Positions 25,707-33,520 of a DNA stretch of 64,000 nt are shown piece by piece. Position numbers and translations under genes: made by a program. The notes under the pieces are model-generated. The model searched no databases. It had not been told where the DNA came from and saw only the letters and a program-made list of their open reading frames with translations. The stretch spans positions 186,001-250,000 of the forward strand of contig NZ_JAUQSX010000008.1 of the NCBI RefSeq assembly GCF_030581005.1, read 5' to 3'. Position 1 is the stretch's first letter, and every line of letters begins with the position of its first letter. Source of the DNA: Hymenobacter mellowenesis (lineage in GTDB: Bacteria; Bacteroidota; Bacteroidia; Cytophagales; Hymenobacteraceae).

Positions 25707-27644
25707 TTTTGCCGCCGGCAGGCTTACCGTGACGTTGGTGCCGGCACCGGGACGGCTCTGGATGACGAGGGTGCCGCCGTGGCGGTGCACGAAGGCGCGG
25801 CATAGCGCCAGGCCCAGGCCTAGGCCGGTGGCGCGGGGCGTGGGGCTGGGCGTGGGCTCGGGCAGGGCAGGGCCGCTCATCAGCGACGATACGGTGGCGG
25901 CGGTCATGCCCGGGCCCGTGTCGGTGCAGCTAATGAGCACCATTTGCGGGTCGTCGGGGTCGGGGGCGGCTTCGAGGTGCACGTGCCCGCCCGAAGGCAT
26001 GAATTTGAGGGCATTGCCCACCAAGTTGCGCAGAATGGTGCGCGTCATGTTGCGGTCGGCCAGCAGGCGCAGACCGATGGGGGCGGCCATGGTGATGTGC
26101 TGCCAGCTGGCGGCCGCCGTGGTTTGGTACAGGGCCTGGCACTCGGCAAACAGCTCCGACACCAGAATGGGCGTGGGCCGGCATTCGAGCTCGCCGGTTT
26201 GGCTCACAGCCCAGTTCAACACGTTGTCGAGCAAGTGGTTGAGACTGTCAGCAGCCTGGCGCACCATGGCGGGCAGACGGGCCAGGCCGGCCTGGTCGTT
26301 TTGGGCGATGTAGGAGTCAATCAGGCTCGTAACGCCGGCGAAGGCCGTGACCGGGCCGCGCAAATCGTGCGCCACAATGGCGTAAAGCTTGTCTTTGAAC
26401 GAAGCCACACTGCGCAGCTCGACCGATACTTTCTCCAAAGCGCGGTTGTTGGCGGCCAGCTCGGAGCGGCTGCGGCGCAGGTTGCGGTAGAAATACGCGG
26501 CCACCAGCAGCGCCAGCGTGAGCACTGCCACCGCCCCAATCAGCACCTGGCTGTGCCACACCTGCTCGTCGTGCTGCTGCGTGAGCAGGCGCAGGCGCCG
26601 GGCCCGCTCCTGCGACTCGGAGCTGACCTGCGCCGCGGCCAGCGTTTGCATGGTCTGGCGGTTGTTGAGCGTGTCATTCAGTTCCACGTAGCGCTGGTTC
26701 CACTCGTAGGCCTGCTTGTAGTTGTTGCGGTCGGCCGCCTCGGCCGACAGGATGCTGTAGGCATCGAGCACGCGCTCCAGGTAGTTGCTCTGGCGGGCCA
26801 GCGCCAGGGCTTCGCGCGCGGCGGCATCGGTGCGCTCGGGCTCGTCCATCTGGATGTAGTACATCGCAAACATGATGAGCTGGTTGGCCTGGCTGCGAAT
26901 GGCGTGCTGCCGCCGGCTGATGGCCAGCGCCTGGGTCAGCAGGCGCTTCACGCGGCCCATGTTACCGGCCCGCATCTGGTAGTTGGCCAGGCTTGAGAGG
27001 TAGTTGGCCTCGGCCGTAGAATCGGCCTGCCGACGGGCCAGCGCCAGCGCCAGCGAGTCGTAGTGCATGGCCTGCGGCAGCTGCTGCCGGAAATAGAACA
27101 AGCCCCCCACATTGCCCAGCAGGTGCATGCGCGTGCCCGGCGACACGCCCGGCTGGTTGGCCAGACGCAGAGCCTTGCGGTAGTGGCGCCAGGCGGTAGT
27201 CGAGTCGCGCCGCTCGTGGTAAATGCTGCCTTGCGCCGTGTAGGTCCGGGCCAGGCCGTCCACGTCTTTGAGGCGGCGCGCCAGGCTTTGGGCTTCTGTA
27301 AGCAGGCTCAGCGCCTCGGGGCCGTTCGAGAGGTTGGCGTAGCAGCTGGCCAGCACCAGCAGGCTACGCAACAGGGCCGGGCCCTGCTCGTCGGCGGGCA
27401 GGGTGCGGGCCAGGGTCACGGCGGCTTCGCCGTAGGGCAGGGCGCGGGCGGGCTGCTCGTTGTGCAGCGCGTAGCACAGGGCGTTCAGCAGGCGCAGGCG
27501 CGTGGTATCGGGCAGCGAGGTAGCCAGTTTTTGCCGCATTGCCTCGGTGCCCAGGGGTGCTGGCTGGCTGGCCTGCACACGGGCAGGCAGCGCCAGCCAC
27601 CCAAAGGTGAGCAGCCAAAACAGCAAAAATCCGGGCCGGGTCAT
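25701..27644 (-). CDS. TPR-containing membrane histidine kinase
   Basis: 647 residues from the ATG at 27644 (signal peptide MTRPGFLLFWLLTFGWLALPARVQA; an ATG 12 nt upstream is also possible). The periplasmic half has about six TPR-like repeats (AEANYLSSLANYQMRAGNMGR type). One membrane segment (VLIGAVAVLTLALLVAAYF) is followed by a coiled coil. HisKA: AIVAHDLRGPVTAFAGV with His426. HATPase: N box NLVGNALKFM, G1 DTGPGMTAATV, G2 GLGLGLALCRAFV. No receiver or response regulator gene is adjacent, so the partner is unknown. This architecture is common among Bacteroidota orphan kinases. Confidence 0.9.
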   Translation of the reverse strand: MTRPGFLLFWLLTFGWLALPARVQASQPAPLGTEAMRQKLATSLPDTTRLRLLNALCYALHNEQPARALPYGEAAVTLARTLPADEQGPALLRSLLVLASCYANLSNGPEALSLLTEAQSLARRLKDVDGLARTYTAQGSIYHERRDSTTAWRHYRKALRLANQPGVSPGTRMHLLGNVGGLFYFRQQLPQAMHYDSLALALARRQADSTAEANYLSSLANYQMRAGNMGRVKRLLTQALAISRRQHAIRSQANQLIMFAMYYIQMDEPERTDAAAREALALARQSNYLERVLDAYSILSAEAADRNNYKQAYEWNQRYVELNDTLNNRQTMQTLAAAQVSSESQERARRLRLLTQQHDEQVWHSQVLIGAVAVLTLALLVAAYFYRNLRRSRSELAANNRALEKVSVELRSVASFKDKLYAIVAHDLRGPVTAFAGVTSLIDSYIAQNDQAGLARLPAMVRQAADSLNHLLDNVLNWAVSQTGELECRPTPILVSELFAECQALYQTTAAASWQHITMAAPIGLRLLADRNMTRTILRNLVGNALKFMPSGGHVHLEAAPDPDDPQMVLISCTDTGPGMTAATVSSLMSGPALPEPTPSPTPRATGLGLGLALCRAFVHRHGGTLVIQSRPGAGTNVTVSLPAAKV

Positions 27645-27665
27645 AGAAGGCTGCATAATGCTAGC

Positions 27666-27673
27666 CAAAGATA
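27666..27673 (-). promoter_or_regulatory. TAnnTTTG -7 box of the TPR kinase gene
   Basis: TATCTTTG on the minus strand, 22 nt before the chosen ATG at 27644. The nearest TTG is only 13 nt upstream, so the -33 element is unclear. The short distance favours the 27644 start over 27656. Confidence 0.45.
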
Positions 27674-27774
27674 AGCACAAGCCGGCCAACTTTCACGCTT
27701 TAATGCTATTTCGATGTATTGCAGGGCACTGATTTTTCAGACCCCCTATTTTGCAAAAGCGCGCCGAATCAACC

Positions 27775-28203
27775 TCAGCAGTTGATTTTTGCCACCCGCA
27801 GCTGGTGGCGCCCGCCTTCAAAATTTGTTTCCAGGAAAGTTGATACAATTTCGCGGGTTAGCTTTTCGTCCACGTAGCGGGCCGGGATGCACAGCACGTT
27901 GGCGTCGTTGTGCTGCCGGGCCAGGGCCGCCAGTTCGGGCAGCCAGGCAATAGCGGCGCGCACGCCGGCGTGCTTATTGGCCGTGATGCACACCCCATTG
28001 GCCGAGCCACAGAGGAGAAGGCCCAGGTCGAATATGCCCGCCTCCACGGCCGCCGACAGCGGGTGCGCCACGTCGGGGTAGTCCATCGAATCGGCGGAGT
28101 GCGTGCCGAAGTCCTGCACGTCGTGGCCTTGCGCGCGCAGCCAGTCGCGGAGCATTTCCTTGTGCGCAAAGCCGGCGTGGTCGGAGCCGAGGGCAAGTTT
28201 CAT
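27775..28203 (-). CDS. rpiB: Ribose-5-phosphate isomerase B
   Basis: 142 residues from the ATG at 28203. The RpiB/LacAB pattern is complete: MKLALGSDHAGFAHKE, DFGTHSADSMDYPDVAHPL, catalytic Cys in LLLCGSANGVCITANKHAGVRAA, and HNDANVLCIPARYVD. The CGSANG loop differs slightly from the usual CGSGNG or CGTGNG. It interconverts ribose-5-phosphate and ribulose-5-phosphate in the pentose phosphate pathway. Upstream in-frame starts fall in the adjacent palindrome and were rejected. Confidence 0.93.
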   Translation of the reverse strand: MKLALGSDHAGFAHKEMLRDWLRAQGHDVQDFGTHSADSMDYPDVAHPLSAAVEAGIFDLGLLLCGSANGVCITANKHAGVRAAIAWLPELAALARQHNDANVLCIPARYVDEKLTREIVSTFLETNFEGGRHQLRVAKINC

Positions 28204-28238
28204 AGCTTGGTTAATGAATGGGGGAAAGCGCGGAAGAA

Positions 28239-28343
28239 CGTCGTGCAGAGCGTAGCGAAGCATCTTGCCCGCCACCACTATTCTTTATTCTGGCAATAGA
28301 TTACTTACTGCGGGCAAGATGCTTCGTTGCGCTCTGCATGACG
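28239..28343. repeat. Palindromic intergenic element, family A (GCAGAGCG subtype)
   Basis: Arms 28239-28272 and 28310-28343 are inverted with a few mismatches (CGTCGTGCAGAGCGTAGCG versus complement of GTTGCGCTCTGCATGACG). Loop about 37 nt. Located between rpiB and tatC; closest relative is the copy at 8531-8636. Confidence 0.9.
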
Positions 28344-28350
28344 GCCAAAT

Positions 28351-29232
28351 TTACCCGTTCTGCGGTTGCGCGGCGTCGCGCGCGGCCTGCCGGGCCAGCT
28401 TGGCGTTCAGTCGGGCGGCGTCGCCGCGCCGCACCACGCGGGCAATGTGAATGCTGAGCTCGTAGAGCAGCAGAATGGGAATGGTGACGATAATCTGGGC
28501 CGAGATGTCGGGCGGGGTGATGATGGCCGCGATGATGAGGATGACCACAATGGCGTGCTTGCGGTACATCTGCATGATTTCGGGCGACACCACGCCGGCC
28601 TTGGCCAAGAAGAACACAATCATGGGCAGCTCAAACACGAAGGCGCACGAGAGGCTCATGGTGGTGAGCGTGCTCAGGTAGCTCTGCATGTCAATCTGGT
28701 TTTCGATGGTAGCATCTACCACGTAGCCGGCCAGGAAGTTGATGCTCAGCGGCGCGGCGATGTAGTAGCCGAACAGCAGCCCCAACCCAAACAGCACCGA
28801 CACAAAAAACACCGCGCCCTGCGAGTTCTGCCGTTCGTGCGGGTAGAGGCCGGGCTTCACGAAGCGCCAGATTTCCCAGAACAAATACGGAAACGCCAGG
28901 CAGATGCCCGCCATAAACGAGGTGCTGATGTGCATGGTGAGCTGCCCGCTCATCTGCCGGTTCTGAATCACGAAGCCGATTTTATCGATGCACAAATCCG
29001 GCGCGTGCACCCACGCCCCAAACTTGCAGAACATGCGGTACGTCCAGAAATCGGGCCGCGAGGGGCCCAGCAGCACGTCGTGAAACAGGAATTCCTTGGC
29101 AAAAAACGCGACGGTGGTGAACACCACCACCGCAATGGCCGCCCGGATGATGTGCCAGCGCAACGCCTCCAGATGGTCGATGAAGGACATTTCGTGCGGT
29201 TCGGCCGAAGGGGTTGGTTGTTGAGGTTGCAC
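28351..29232 (-). CDS. tatC: Twin-arginine translocase subunit TatC
   Basis: A polytopic protein of 293 residues when started at GTG 29232, or 279 from ATG 29190 (MSFIDHLEALRWHIIRA). TatC marks are the N-terminal FIDHLEALRWHIIR signal-peptide-binding face, the segment FWEIWRFVKPGLYPHERQ, six membrane helices, and the SLSCAFVFELPMIVFFL / ITPPDISAQIIVTIPILLLYELS pair. TatC forms the receptor of the Tat system for folded, cofactor-loaded proteins. I prefer the GTG because the preceding AEPHEM residues look conserved, but this is not certain. tatA/tatB are not in the window. Confidence 0.93.
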   Translation of the reverse strand: MQPQQPTPSAEPHEMSFIDHLEALRWHIIRAAIAVVVFTTVAFFAKEFLFHDVLLGPSRPDFWTYRMFCKFGAWVHAPDLCIDKIGFVIQNRQMSGQLTMHISTSFMAGICLAFPYLFWEIWRFVKPGLYPHERQNSQGAVFFVSVLFGLGLLFGYYIAAPLSINFLAGYVVDATIENQIDMQSYLSTLTTMSLSCAFVFELPMIVFFLAKAGVVSPEIMQMYRKHAIVVILIIAAIITPPDISAQIIVTIPILLLYELSIHIARVVRRGDAARLNAKLARQAARDAAQPQNG

Positions 29233-29263
29233 GGAGGGAAAGAGGAATTTAGGGTTTAGAGAG

Positions 29264-29396
29264 CTGAATAGGCAGAACGTCATGTCGAGCGTAGCCGAGA
29301 CATCTCGCGTGTGGCAGCAACCCTTTTCTTGTGATTGGATTACTTCCCCGAGCGAGATGTCTCGGCTGCGCTCGACATGACGTTCTGCCTATTCAG
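29264..29396. repeat. Palindromic intergenic element, family A (TCGAGCGTAGCCGAGAC subtype), extended arms
   Basis: Arms 29264-29308 and 29352-29396 (45 nt) are inverted with one mismatch; the outermost CTGAATAGGCAG is not shared with other copies, so the palindrome extends into unique flanking sequence. Loop 43 nt. Between tatC and glyA. Confidence 0.94.
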
Positions 29397-29414
29397 CCCT
29401 ACCTACGTAAAAAC

Positions 29415-30707
29415 TTACGCAAACAGCGGGTAGTCCTGCAGCCAGGCATTCACGCGCTGGCGCACCTGCCCGATGCGGGTGTCGTTGTCGTGGTTGGTCA
29501 GGGTTTCGTCAATCAGCTCCACGATGCGGTGCATGTCCGACTCGCCCAGACCGCGGGTAGTTACGGCGGCCGAGCCAATGCGGATGCCGCTGGTCACGAA
29601 CGGCGACTTGTCGTCGAAGGGCACCATGTTTTTGTTGATGGTGATGTCGGCGCGCACCAGCGTGTTTTCGGCCAGCTTGCCGCTGATGCCTTTCGAGCGC
29701 AGGTCAATCAGCATGAGGTGGTTGTCGGTGCCGCCCGAGATGATGTCGTAGCCCAGGCCCACGAAGGCTTTGGCCAGCGCCTGCGCGTTGCGCGCCACCT
29801 GCTGGGTGTAGGTTTTGAAATCATCGGTCAGCGCCTCGCCGAAGGCCACGGCCTTGGCCGCAATGACGTGCTCCAGGGGTCCGCCCTGGGTGCCGGGGAA
29901 TACGGCGCCATCAAGCACGGCCGACATCGGGCGGATTTCGCCTTTCGGGGTTTTCAGGCCGAAGGGGTTTTCGAAGTCTTTGCCCAGCATGATGAGGCCG
30001 CCGCGCGGGCCGCGCAGGGTTTTGTGCGTCGTCGTCGTCACGATGTGGCAGTGGTCGAAGGGCGAGTTCAGCAGGCCTTTGGCGATGAGTGCCGAGGGGT
30101 GCGAAATGTCGGCCAGCAGTAGGGCGCCCACTTCGTCGGCGGCTTCGCGCAGGGCTTTGTAGTCCCAATCGCGCGAATAGGCCGAGGCGCCGCAGATGAT
30201 GAGCTTGGGCTGCTCGCGGCGAGCTATTTCTTTGATTTTGCTCCAGTCGATGAGGCCGGTTTCGCGCTCCACGCCGTAGAAGCTGGGCTGGTAGAGCTTG
30301 CCCGAGAAGTTGACGGCCGAGCCGTGGGTGAGGTGGCCGCCGTGGCTCAGGTCGAAGCCGAGGATTTTGTCGCCGGGGCTCAGGCAGGCCAGCATCACGG
30401 CGGCGTTGGCCTGGGCGCCGGAGTGGGGCTGCACGTTGGCCCACTGTACGCCAAAGAGCTCCTTCACACGGTCGATGGCCAGCTGCTCCACTTGGTCCAC
30501 GATTTCGCAGCCGCCGTAGTAGCGCTTGCCGGGCAGGCCCTCGGCGTACTTGTTGGTGAGCACGGAGCCCTGGGCGGCCATCACCTGTTCCGAAACGTAG
30601 TTTTCGGAGGCAATGAGCTCCAGGCCGTGGGTTTGGCGGGTTTTCTCCTGGGCAATGAGGTCGAAAACGGCGGTGTCGAGAAGGCGAGCGGGGGCGGCTG
30701 TTTGCAT
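29415..30707 (-). CDS. glyA: Serine hydroxymethyltransferase
   Basis: 430 residues, full length. PLP lysine Lys229 lies in [15 protein letters not shown]. Other family blocks: [71 protein letters not shown], and [15 protein letters not shown]. It makes glycine and 5,10-methylene-tetrahydrofolate from serine. The ATG at 30707 follows a TACCTTTA box (30713-30720, minus strand) by only 5 nt, so the transcript may be nearly leaderless or start a little further up. Confidence 0.97.
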   Translation of the reverse strand: MQTAAPARLLDTAVFDLIAQEKTRQTHGLELIASENYVSEQVMAAQGSVLTNKYAEGLPGKRYYGGCEIVDQVEQLAIDRVKELFGVQWANVQPHSGAQANAAVMLACLSPGDKILGFDLSHGGHLTHGSAVNFSGKLYQPSFYGVERETGLIDWSKIKEIARREQPKLIICGASAYSRDWDYKALREAADEVGALLLADISHPSALIAKGLLNSPFDHCHIVTTTTHKTLRGPRGGLIMLGKDFENPFGLKTPKGEIRPMSAVLDGAVFPGTQGGPLEHVIAAKAVAFGEALTDDFKTYTQQVARNAQALAKAFVGLGYDIISGGTDNHLMLIDLRSKGISGKLAENTLVRADITINKNMVPFDDKSPFVTSGIRIGSAAVTTRGLGESDMHRIVELIDETLTNHDNDTRIGQVRQRVNAWLQDYPLFA

Positions 30708-30780
30708 GGGCGTAAAGGTAAGGGGGGAGGGGGGAAGATGGGAAATGGGGGAGAGAGAGAGATGGGGAGGCGGGAAGGAA

Positions 30781-30895
30781 GAACGTCATGTCGAGCGCAG
30801 CCGAGACATCTCGCGTGTGGTAGTAATTCAATCGTTGAATCGGTTTTGATTACTTCGGCACGCGAGATGTCTCGGCTGCGCTCGACATGACGTTC
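30781..30895. repeat. Palindromic intergenic element, family A (TCGAGCGCAGCCGAGAC subtype)
   Basis: Perfect 37-bp arms at 30781-30817 and 30859-30895, loop 41 nt (TAGTAATTCAATCGTTG...). It lies between the divergent glyA and sigma-factor-like genes and is flanked by G-rich and C-rich tracts that extend the complementarity. Confidence 0.95.
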
Positions 30896-30978
30896 CCATT
30901 CTCTCTCCCATTTCCCACCTTCCCCCTCCCCCAATTCCCCGTTTCCGTCGTTACTTGCTACTGCCTTTGCTCCCTGCC

Positions 30979-31467
30979 ATGTCTGCGCCTCTTGCCGAAA
31001 CCCTTACCCAGCTGCGCGTCGGCAACCAGAAGTTCCTGGTTGACTTTTACCAGCGCAGCCGGCACCTGTTTGCCCGCTGGGCCCAGCGCCAGTACCAACT
31101 TGATGCGCCCCAGGCCCACGGCCTGCTTCAGGATACGCTGCTCGATTTCTACGACCAGGTGGCCGACGGCCGCATCACCAAAATGCCCGACGACCTGCGC
31201 GCCTTCCTCTACGGCATGGCCCAGCAGCGCCTCGAAGCCAACGTGCCCGCCCACGTGCCCCTGCCCGCCGCCGAAGCCGGCCGCCGCCAGCGCCTGCTGG
31301 CCCAGTTCAACCAGCTCGGGGCCGATTGCCAGCGAGTGCTCACCTTCTTTTATTTCCGCGGCTACCACTTCGAGAAGATGGGCGGCAAAATGGGCTTTCC
31401 CAACGCCACTGTGGCCCGCCTCCAGAAAAGCGCCTGCCTGCGGAAGCTGTATGATTTGCTGCGGTAG
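30979..31467 (+). CDS. RNA polymerase sigma-70-like (ECF-type) factor
   Basis: 162 residues from ATG 30979. The N-terminal half fits sigma region 2 (NQKFLVDFYQRSRHLFARWA, HGLLQDTLLDFYDQVADGRI, DLRAFLYGMAQQRLEAN) and the C-terminal half a region 4 helix-turn-helix (LLAQFNQLGADCQRVLTFFYFRGYHFEKMGGKMGFPNATVARLQKSACL in pattern). The factor is short and divergent, as in many Bacteroidota ECF factors. The next gene encodes a membrane protein of the kind that often sequesters such factors, separated only by a palindromic element. Confidence 0.75.
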   Translation: MSAPLAETLTQLRVGNQKFLVDFYQRSRHLFARWAQRQYQLDAPQAHGLLQDTLLDFYDQVADGRITKMPDDLRAFLYGMAQQRLEANVPAHVPLPAAEAGRRQRLLAQFNQLGADCQRVLTFFYFRGYHFEKMGGKMGFPNATVARLQKSACLRKLYDLLR

Positions 31468-31495
31468 GCTAGCGAATATGAAAGAGGAAAAAGGC

Positions 31496-31596
31496 CGTCA
31501 TGCTGAGCGCAGTCGAAGCATCTATACCGCAAGAGTAAATCCAATGGTTGGGATTAGTTGCGCGGTAGAGATGCTTCGACTGCGCTCAGCATGACG
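31496..31596. repeat. Palindromic intergenic element, family A (CTGAGCGCAGTCGAAG subtype)
   Basis: Perfect 28-bp arms at 31496-31523 and 31569-31596; loop 45 nt. It lies between the sigma-like gene and its probable partner, co-directional. Confidence 0.94.
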
Positions 31597-31656
31597 TTCC
31601 TCTATCTTCCTGCCCGCCTCCCCTCCTACCCCACTTCCCTCCTCCCCTAAAACCCC

Positions 31657-32451
31657 ATGGACCTCCGCCCTTACTTCGACGAGCTGGAACGCTTTGCCGA
31701 CGGCCAGATGGCCCCGGCCGAGCAGGAGGCCTTCGAGCTGCGCCTGGAAGAAGACGAGGCCCTGGCCGAAGCCCACGCCGCCTACGAGCAGCTCACCGCC
31801 GACCTGCGCTGGGCCGCCGGGCACGACACCCTGCGCCTGCGCCTGCAAGCCCTCGATGAACGCATGAACGAGCGCGGCACCGCCCTGGCCCGCACCGAGC
31901 GCCTCACCAAGCTGCGCCAGCGCCGCTGGACCATTCTGGGCACGCTGGGCGCGTTTGTGCTGCTGGCCGCCGGGGTGGCGGCCTGGTACTTCAGCCGCCC
32001 CAGCCCCGCCCGGCCCGCCCGCAGCTGGGAAGCCTACTACCAGCCCGACCCGGGCCCCGTCGTCACGCCGGCGCTGCTGCACAGCCGCCCGCTGCTCTCC
32101 GAAGCGCTCGACCAGTACCAGTCGGGCCACTACCCGGCGGCGCTGCACTCGCTGGGCCGCATCTCGCCCGCCAGCGTGGGCGCCGATACCCTGCAGTACC
32201 TGCGCGGCCTCATTTTGCTGCGCCAGGGGCAGGGCAGTGCCGCCCAGCTCTACCTGCGCCGCGTGAGCGAGGAAGACGGCGCCTCCGCGCTGGCCCGCCG
32301 CGCCCGCTACCACCTGGGCATGGCCTATTGGCAGGCCAAGGAGCTGGCCCCGGCCCTCACCGAGTTGCGCGCCGTGGCCGCCGACTCGCTCAACCCCTTC
32401 CGCGCCCCGGCCCGGCGGGCCGTGGCGGCGGGGGTACTGGAGGGGCAGTAG
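31657..32451 (+). CDS. Single-pass membrane protein with TPR-like C-terminus, probable anti-sigma partner
   Basis: 264 residues. The cytosolic N-terminus (MDLRPYFDELERFADGQMAP, then EQEAFELRLEEDEALAEA) matches the helical zinc-finger-less anti-sigma region of Bacteroidota, one membrane helix follows (ILGTLGAFVLLAAGVAAWYF), and the periplasmic part has two or three TPR-like repeats (ALDQYQSGHYPAALHSLGRI, LRGLILLRQGQGSAAQLYL, HLGMAYWQAKELAPALTEL). Order after the sigma-like gene supports an anti-sigma or sensing role; this is inference. Confidence 0.65.
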   Translation: MDLRPYFDELERFADGQMAPAEQEAFELRLEEDEALAEAHAAYEQLTADLRWAAGHDTLRLRLQALDERMNERGTALARTERLTKLRQRRWTILGTLGAFVLLAAGVAAWYFSRPSPARPARSWEAYYQPDPGPVVTPALLHSRPLLSEALDQYQSGHYPAALHSLGRISPASVGADTLQYLRGLILLRQGQGSAAQLYLRRVSEEDGASALARRARYHLGMAYWQAKELAPALTELRAVAADSLNPFRAPARRAVAAGVLEGQ

Positions 32452-32455
32452 CGGC

Positions 32456-32995
32456 TTAAAACCGGCAGTCAAAGCGGCCATTGGTGGCCGTTATTTTGCC
32501 GCAATTCGGCGTTTCAAGCGTGAAGGCAAAGCGCCCCGATACGATGCGCGCAACCGGGTCCAGACGTGTGATTTCCACTGTAGCCGGATGCGTTTTATCA
32601 GTGTAGTATGTACATGCAGTCACTAAATCAACAATATTTACAAATCTCTTTGTTGAATCAGTAAGTGTATAGGTTCCTATTGAATTTATTTTGTCGATGT
32701 TTATTTGAATACCTTGTACTGTTCTTACTCCGTCCACCGTGGTGCTTCTGTTTGCCGACACGGTCAATTGTTGGCTGAAGTATTGAGCAGATAGCAGCGG
32801 CCCGCCGAGCGGGCTACCGGCCTGAGTCCACGCCTGGCCGTTGACCAAACAGCCGAAGGTGCGCTGGCCGGTCTGGGTTTCGGCCGGCAGCTGGCTCAGC
32901 GGGTCTTTCGGCGGGTCGGGCGTGGGGTCTTTGGTTTTGCATTGGCTCAGGCCTAGCAGAGCCGCCAGCATTAAGGCAGGGAGTTGTGTTTTCAT
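32456..32995 (-). CDS. DUF6252-like lipoprotein
   Basis: 179 residues with lipobox GLSQC (Cys19). The segment TFGCLVNGQAWTQAGSPLGG and the repeated beta strands up to GRFAFTLETPNCGKITATNGRFD are the pattern of a Bacteroidota-only family of small lipoproteins (DUF6252). Function unknown. The middle third (about 32590-32760) is much richer in A and T than the ends and than neighbouring genes, which hints at recombination or recent acquisition of that part. It converges with the preceding gene with only 4 nt between stops. Confidence 0.7.
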   Translation of the reverse strand: MKTQLPALMLAALLGLSQCKTKDPTPDPPKDPLSQLPAETQTGQRTFGCLVNGQAWTQAGSPLGGPLLSAQYFSQQLTVSANRSTTVDGVRTVQGIQINIDKINSIGTYTLTDSTKRFVNIVDLVTACTYYTDKTHPATVEITRLDPVARIVSGRFAFTLETPNCGKITATNGRFDCRF

Positions 32996-33520
32996 GACGA
33001 GAAACGGTTTACAAGCTTAAAAACGAAAAGCTGCTGGAACTGCCGGGCAACAGGTGCCGGCCATGAATAGCCAACGCCTCATGGCGGCTGCACGCAAACG
33101 GCAACGAGTTTCAGGGCGCGGCAAGCGCCCCGCATAGGGGCACGGCCGGCGGGACAAGGCCCCGGTATCGGGGCGCTGGTGCTGCGCAAAGCAGGCGATT
33201 GGTTCATGGCGAAAGGATGGGTAGAATCCGGAGTGCCGCAGGTGCCGGGCAGTGGAGGCCGGGCACTTCTCAAACGTAGGAGACTCCAGCGCCAAACGCA
33301 AATAAATAATTATGACAATCAGAGATTTACGAGTGTCACAGCAGCACCTTTTCGGCTATGGATTCGTCCATGCGACGGGCGTGGCGGGGTTTTACCAGCG
33401 CGAAAAAAGGACTTTAGAGCAGCCGTGCGCAAATGATTTAATAACGCAAAAAGCCCCGGCCGCTCATGCAGCCGGGGCTTCTCAACAAGGCGGGACGGCG
33501 CAGGCGCGCGGCCCTCGGCC
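32996..33520. other. 525-bp intergenic region without a convincing gene
   Basis: The part 33100-33185 is strongly GC-rich with several small complementary blocks (GGGCGCGGCAAGCGCCC, GGCCCCGGTATCGGGGC), so it could fold as RNA. The part 33290-33345 is AT-rich. Open frames here have no start or codon pattern I trust. The left end should hold the promoter of the DUF6252-like gene and the right end the terminator of the large surface-protein gene. Confidence 0.6.
33447..33480 (-). terminator. Rho-independent terminator of the large surface-protein gene
   Basis: Perfect 10-bp stem AAGCCCCGGC (33451-33460) with GCCGGGGCTT (33471-33480). On the minus strand it is followed by a run of T, and it lies 41 nt after the stop codon at 33521. 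Confidence 0.88.

Noticed and set aside
33101-33301. Minus-strand frame of about 94 codons in the gap before the surface-protein gene
   Set aside because: Arg/Pro/Cys-rich composition without domain, start context or conservation clue; typical of translated GC-rich noncoding sequence.
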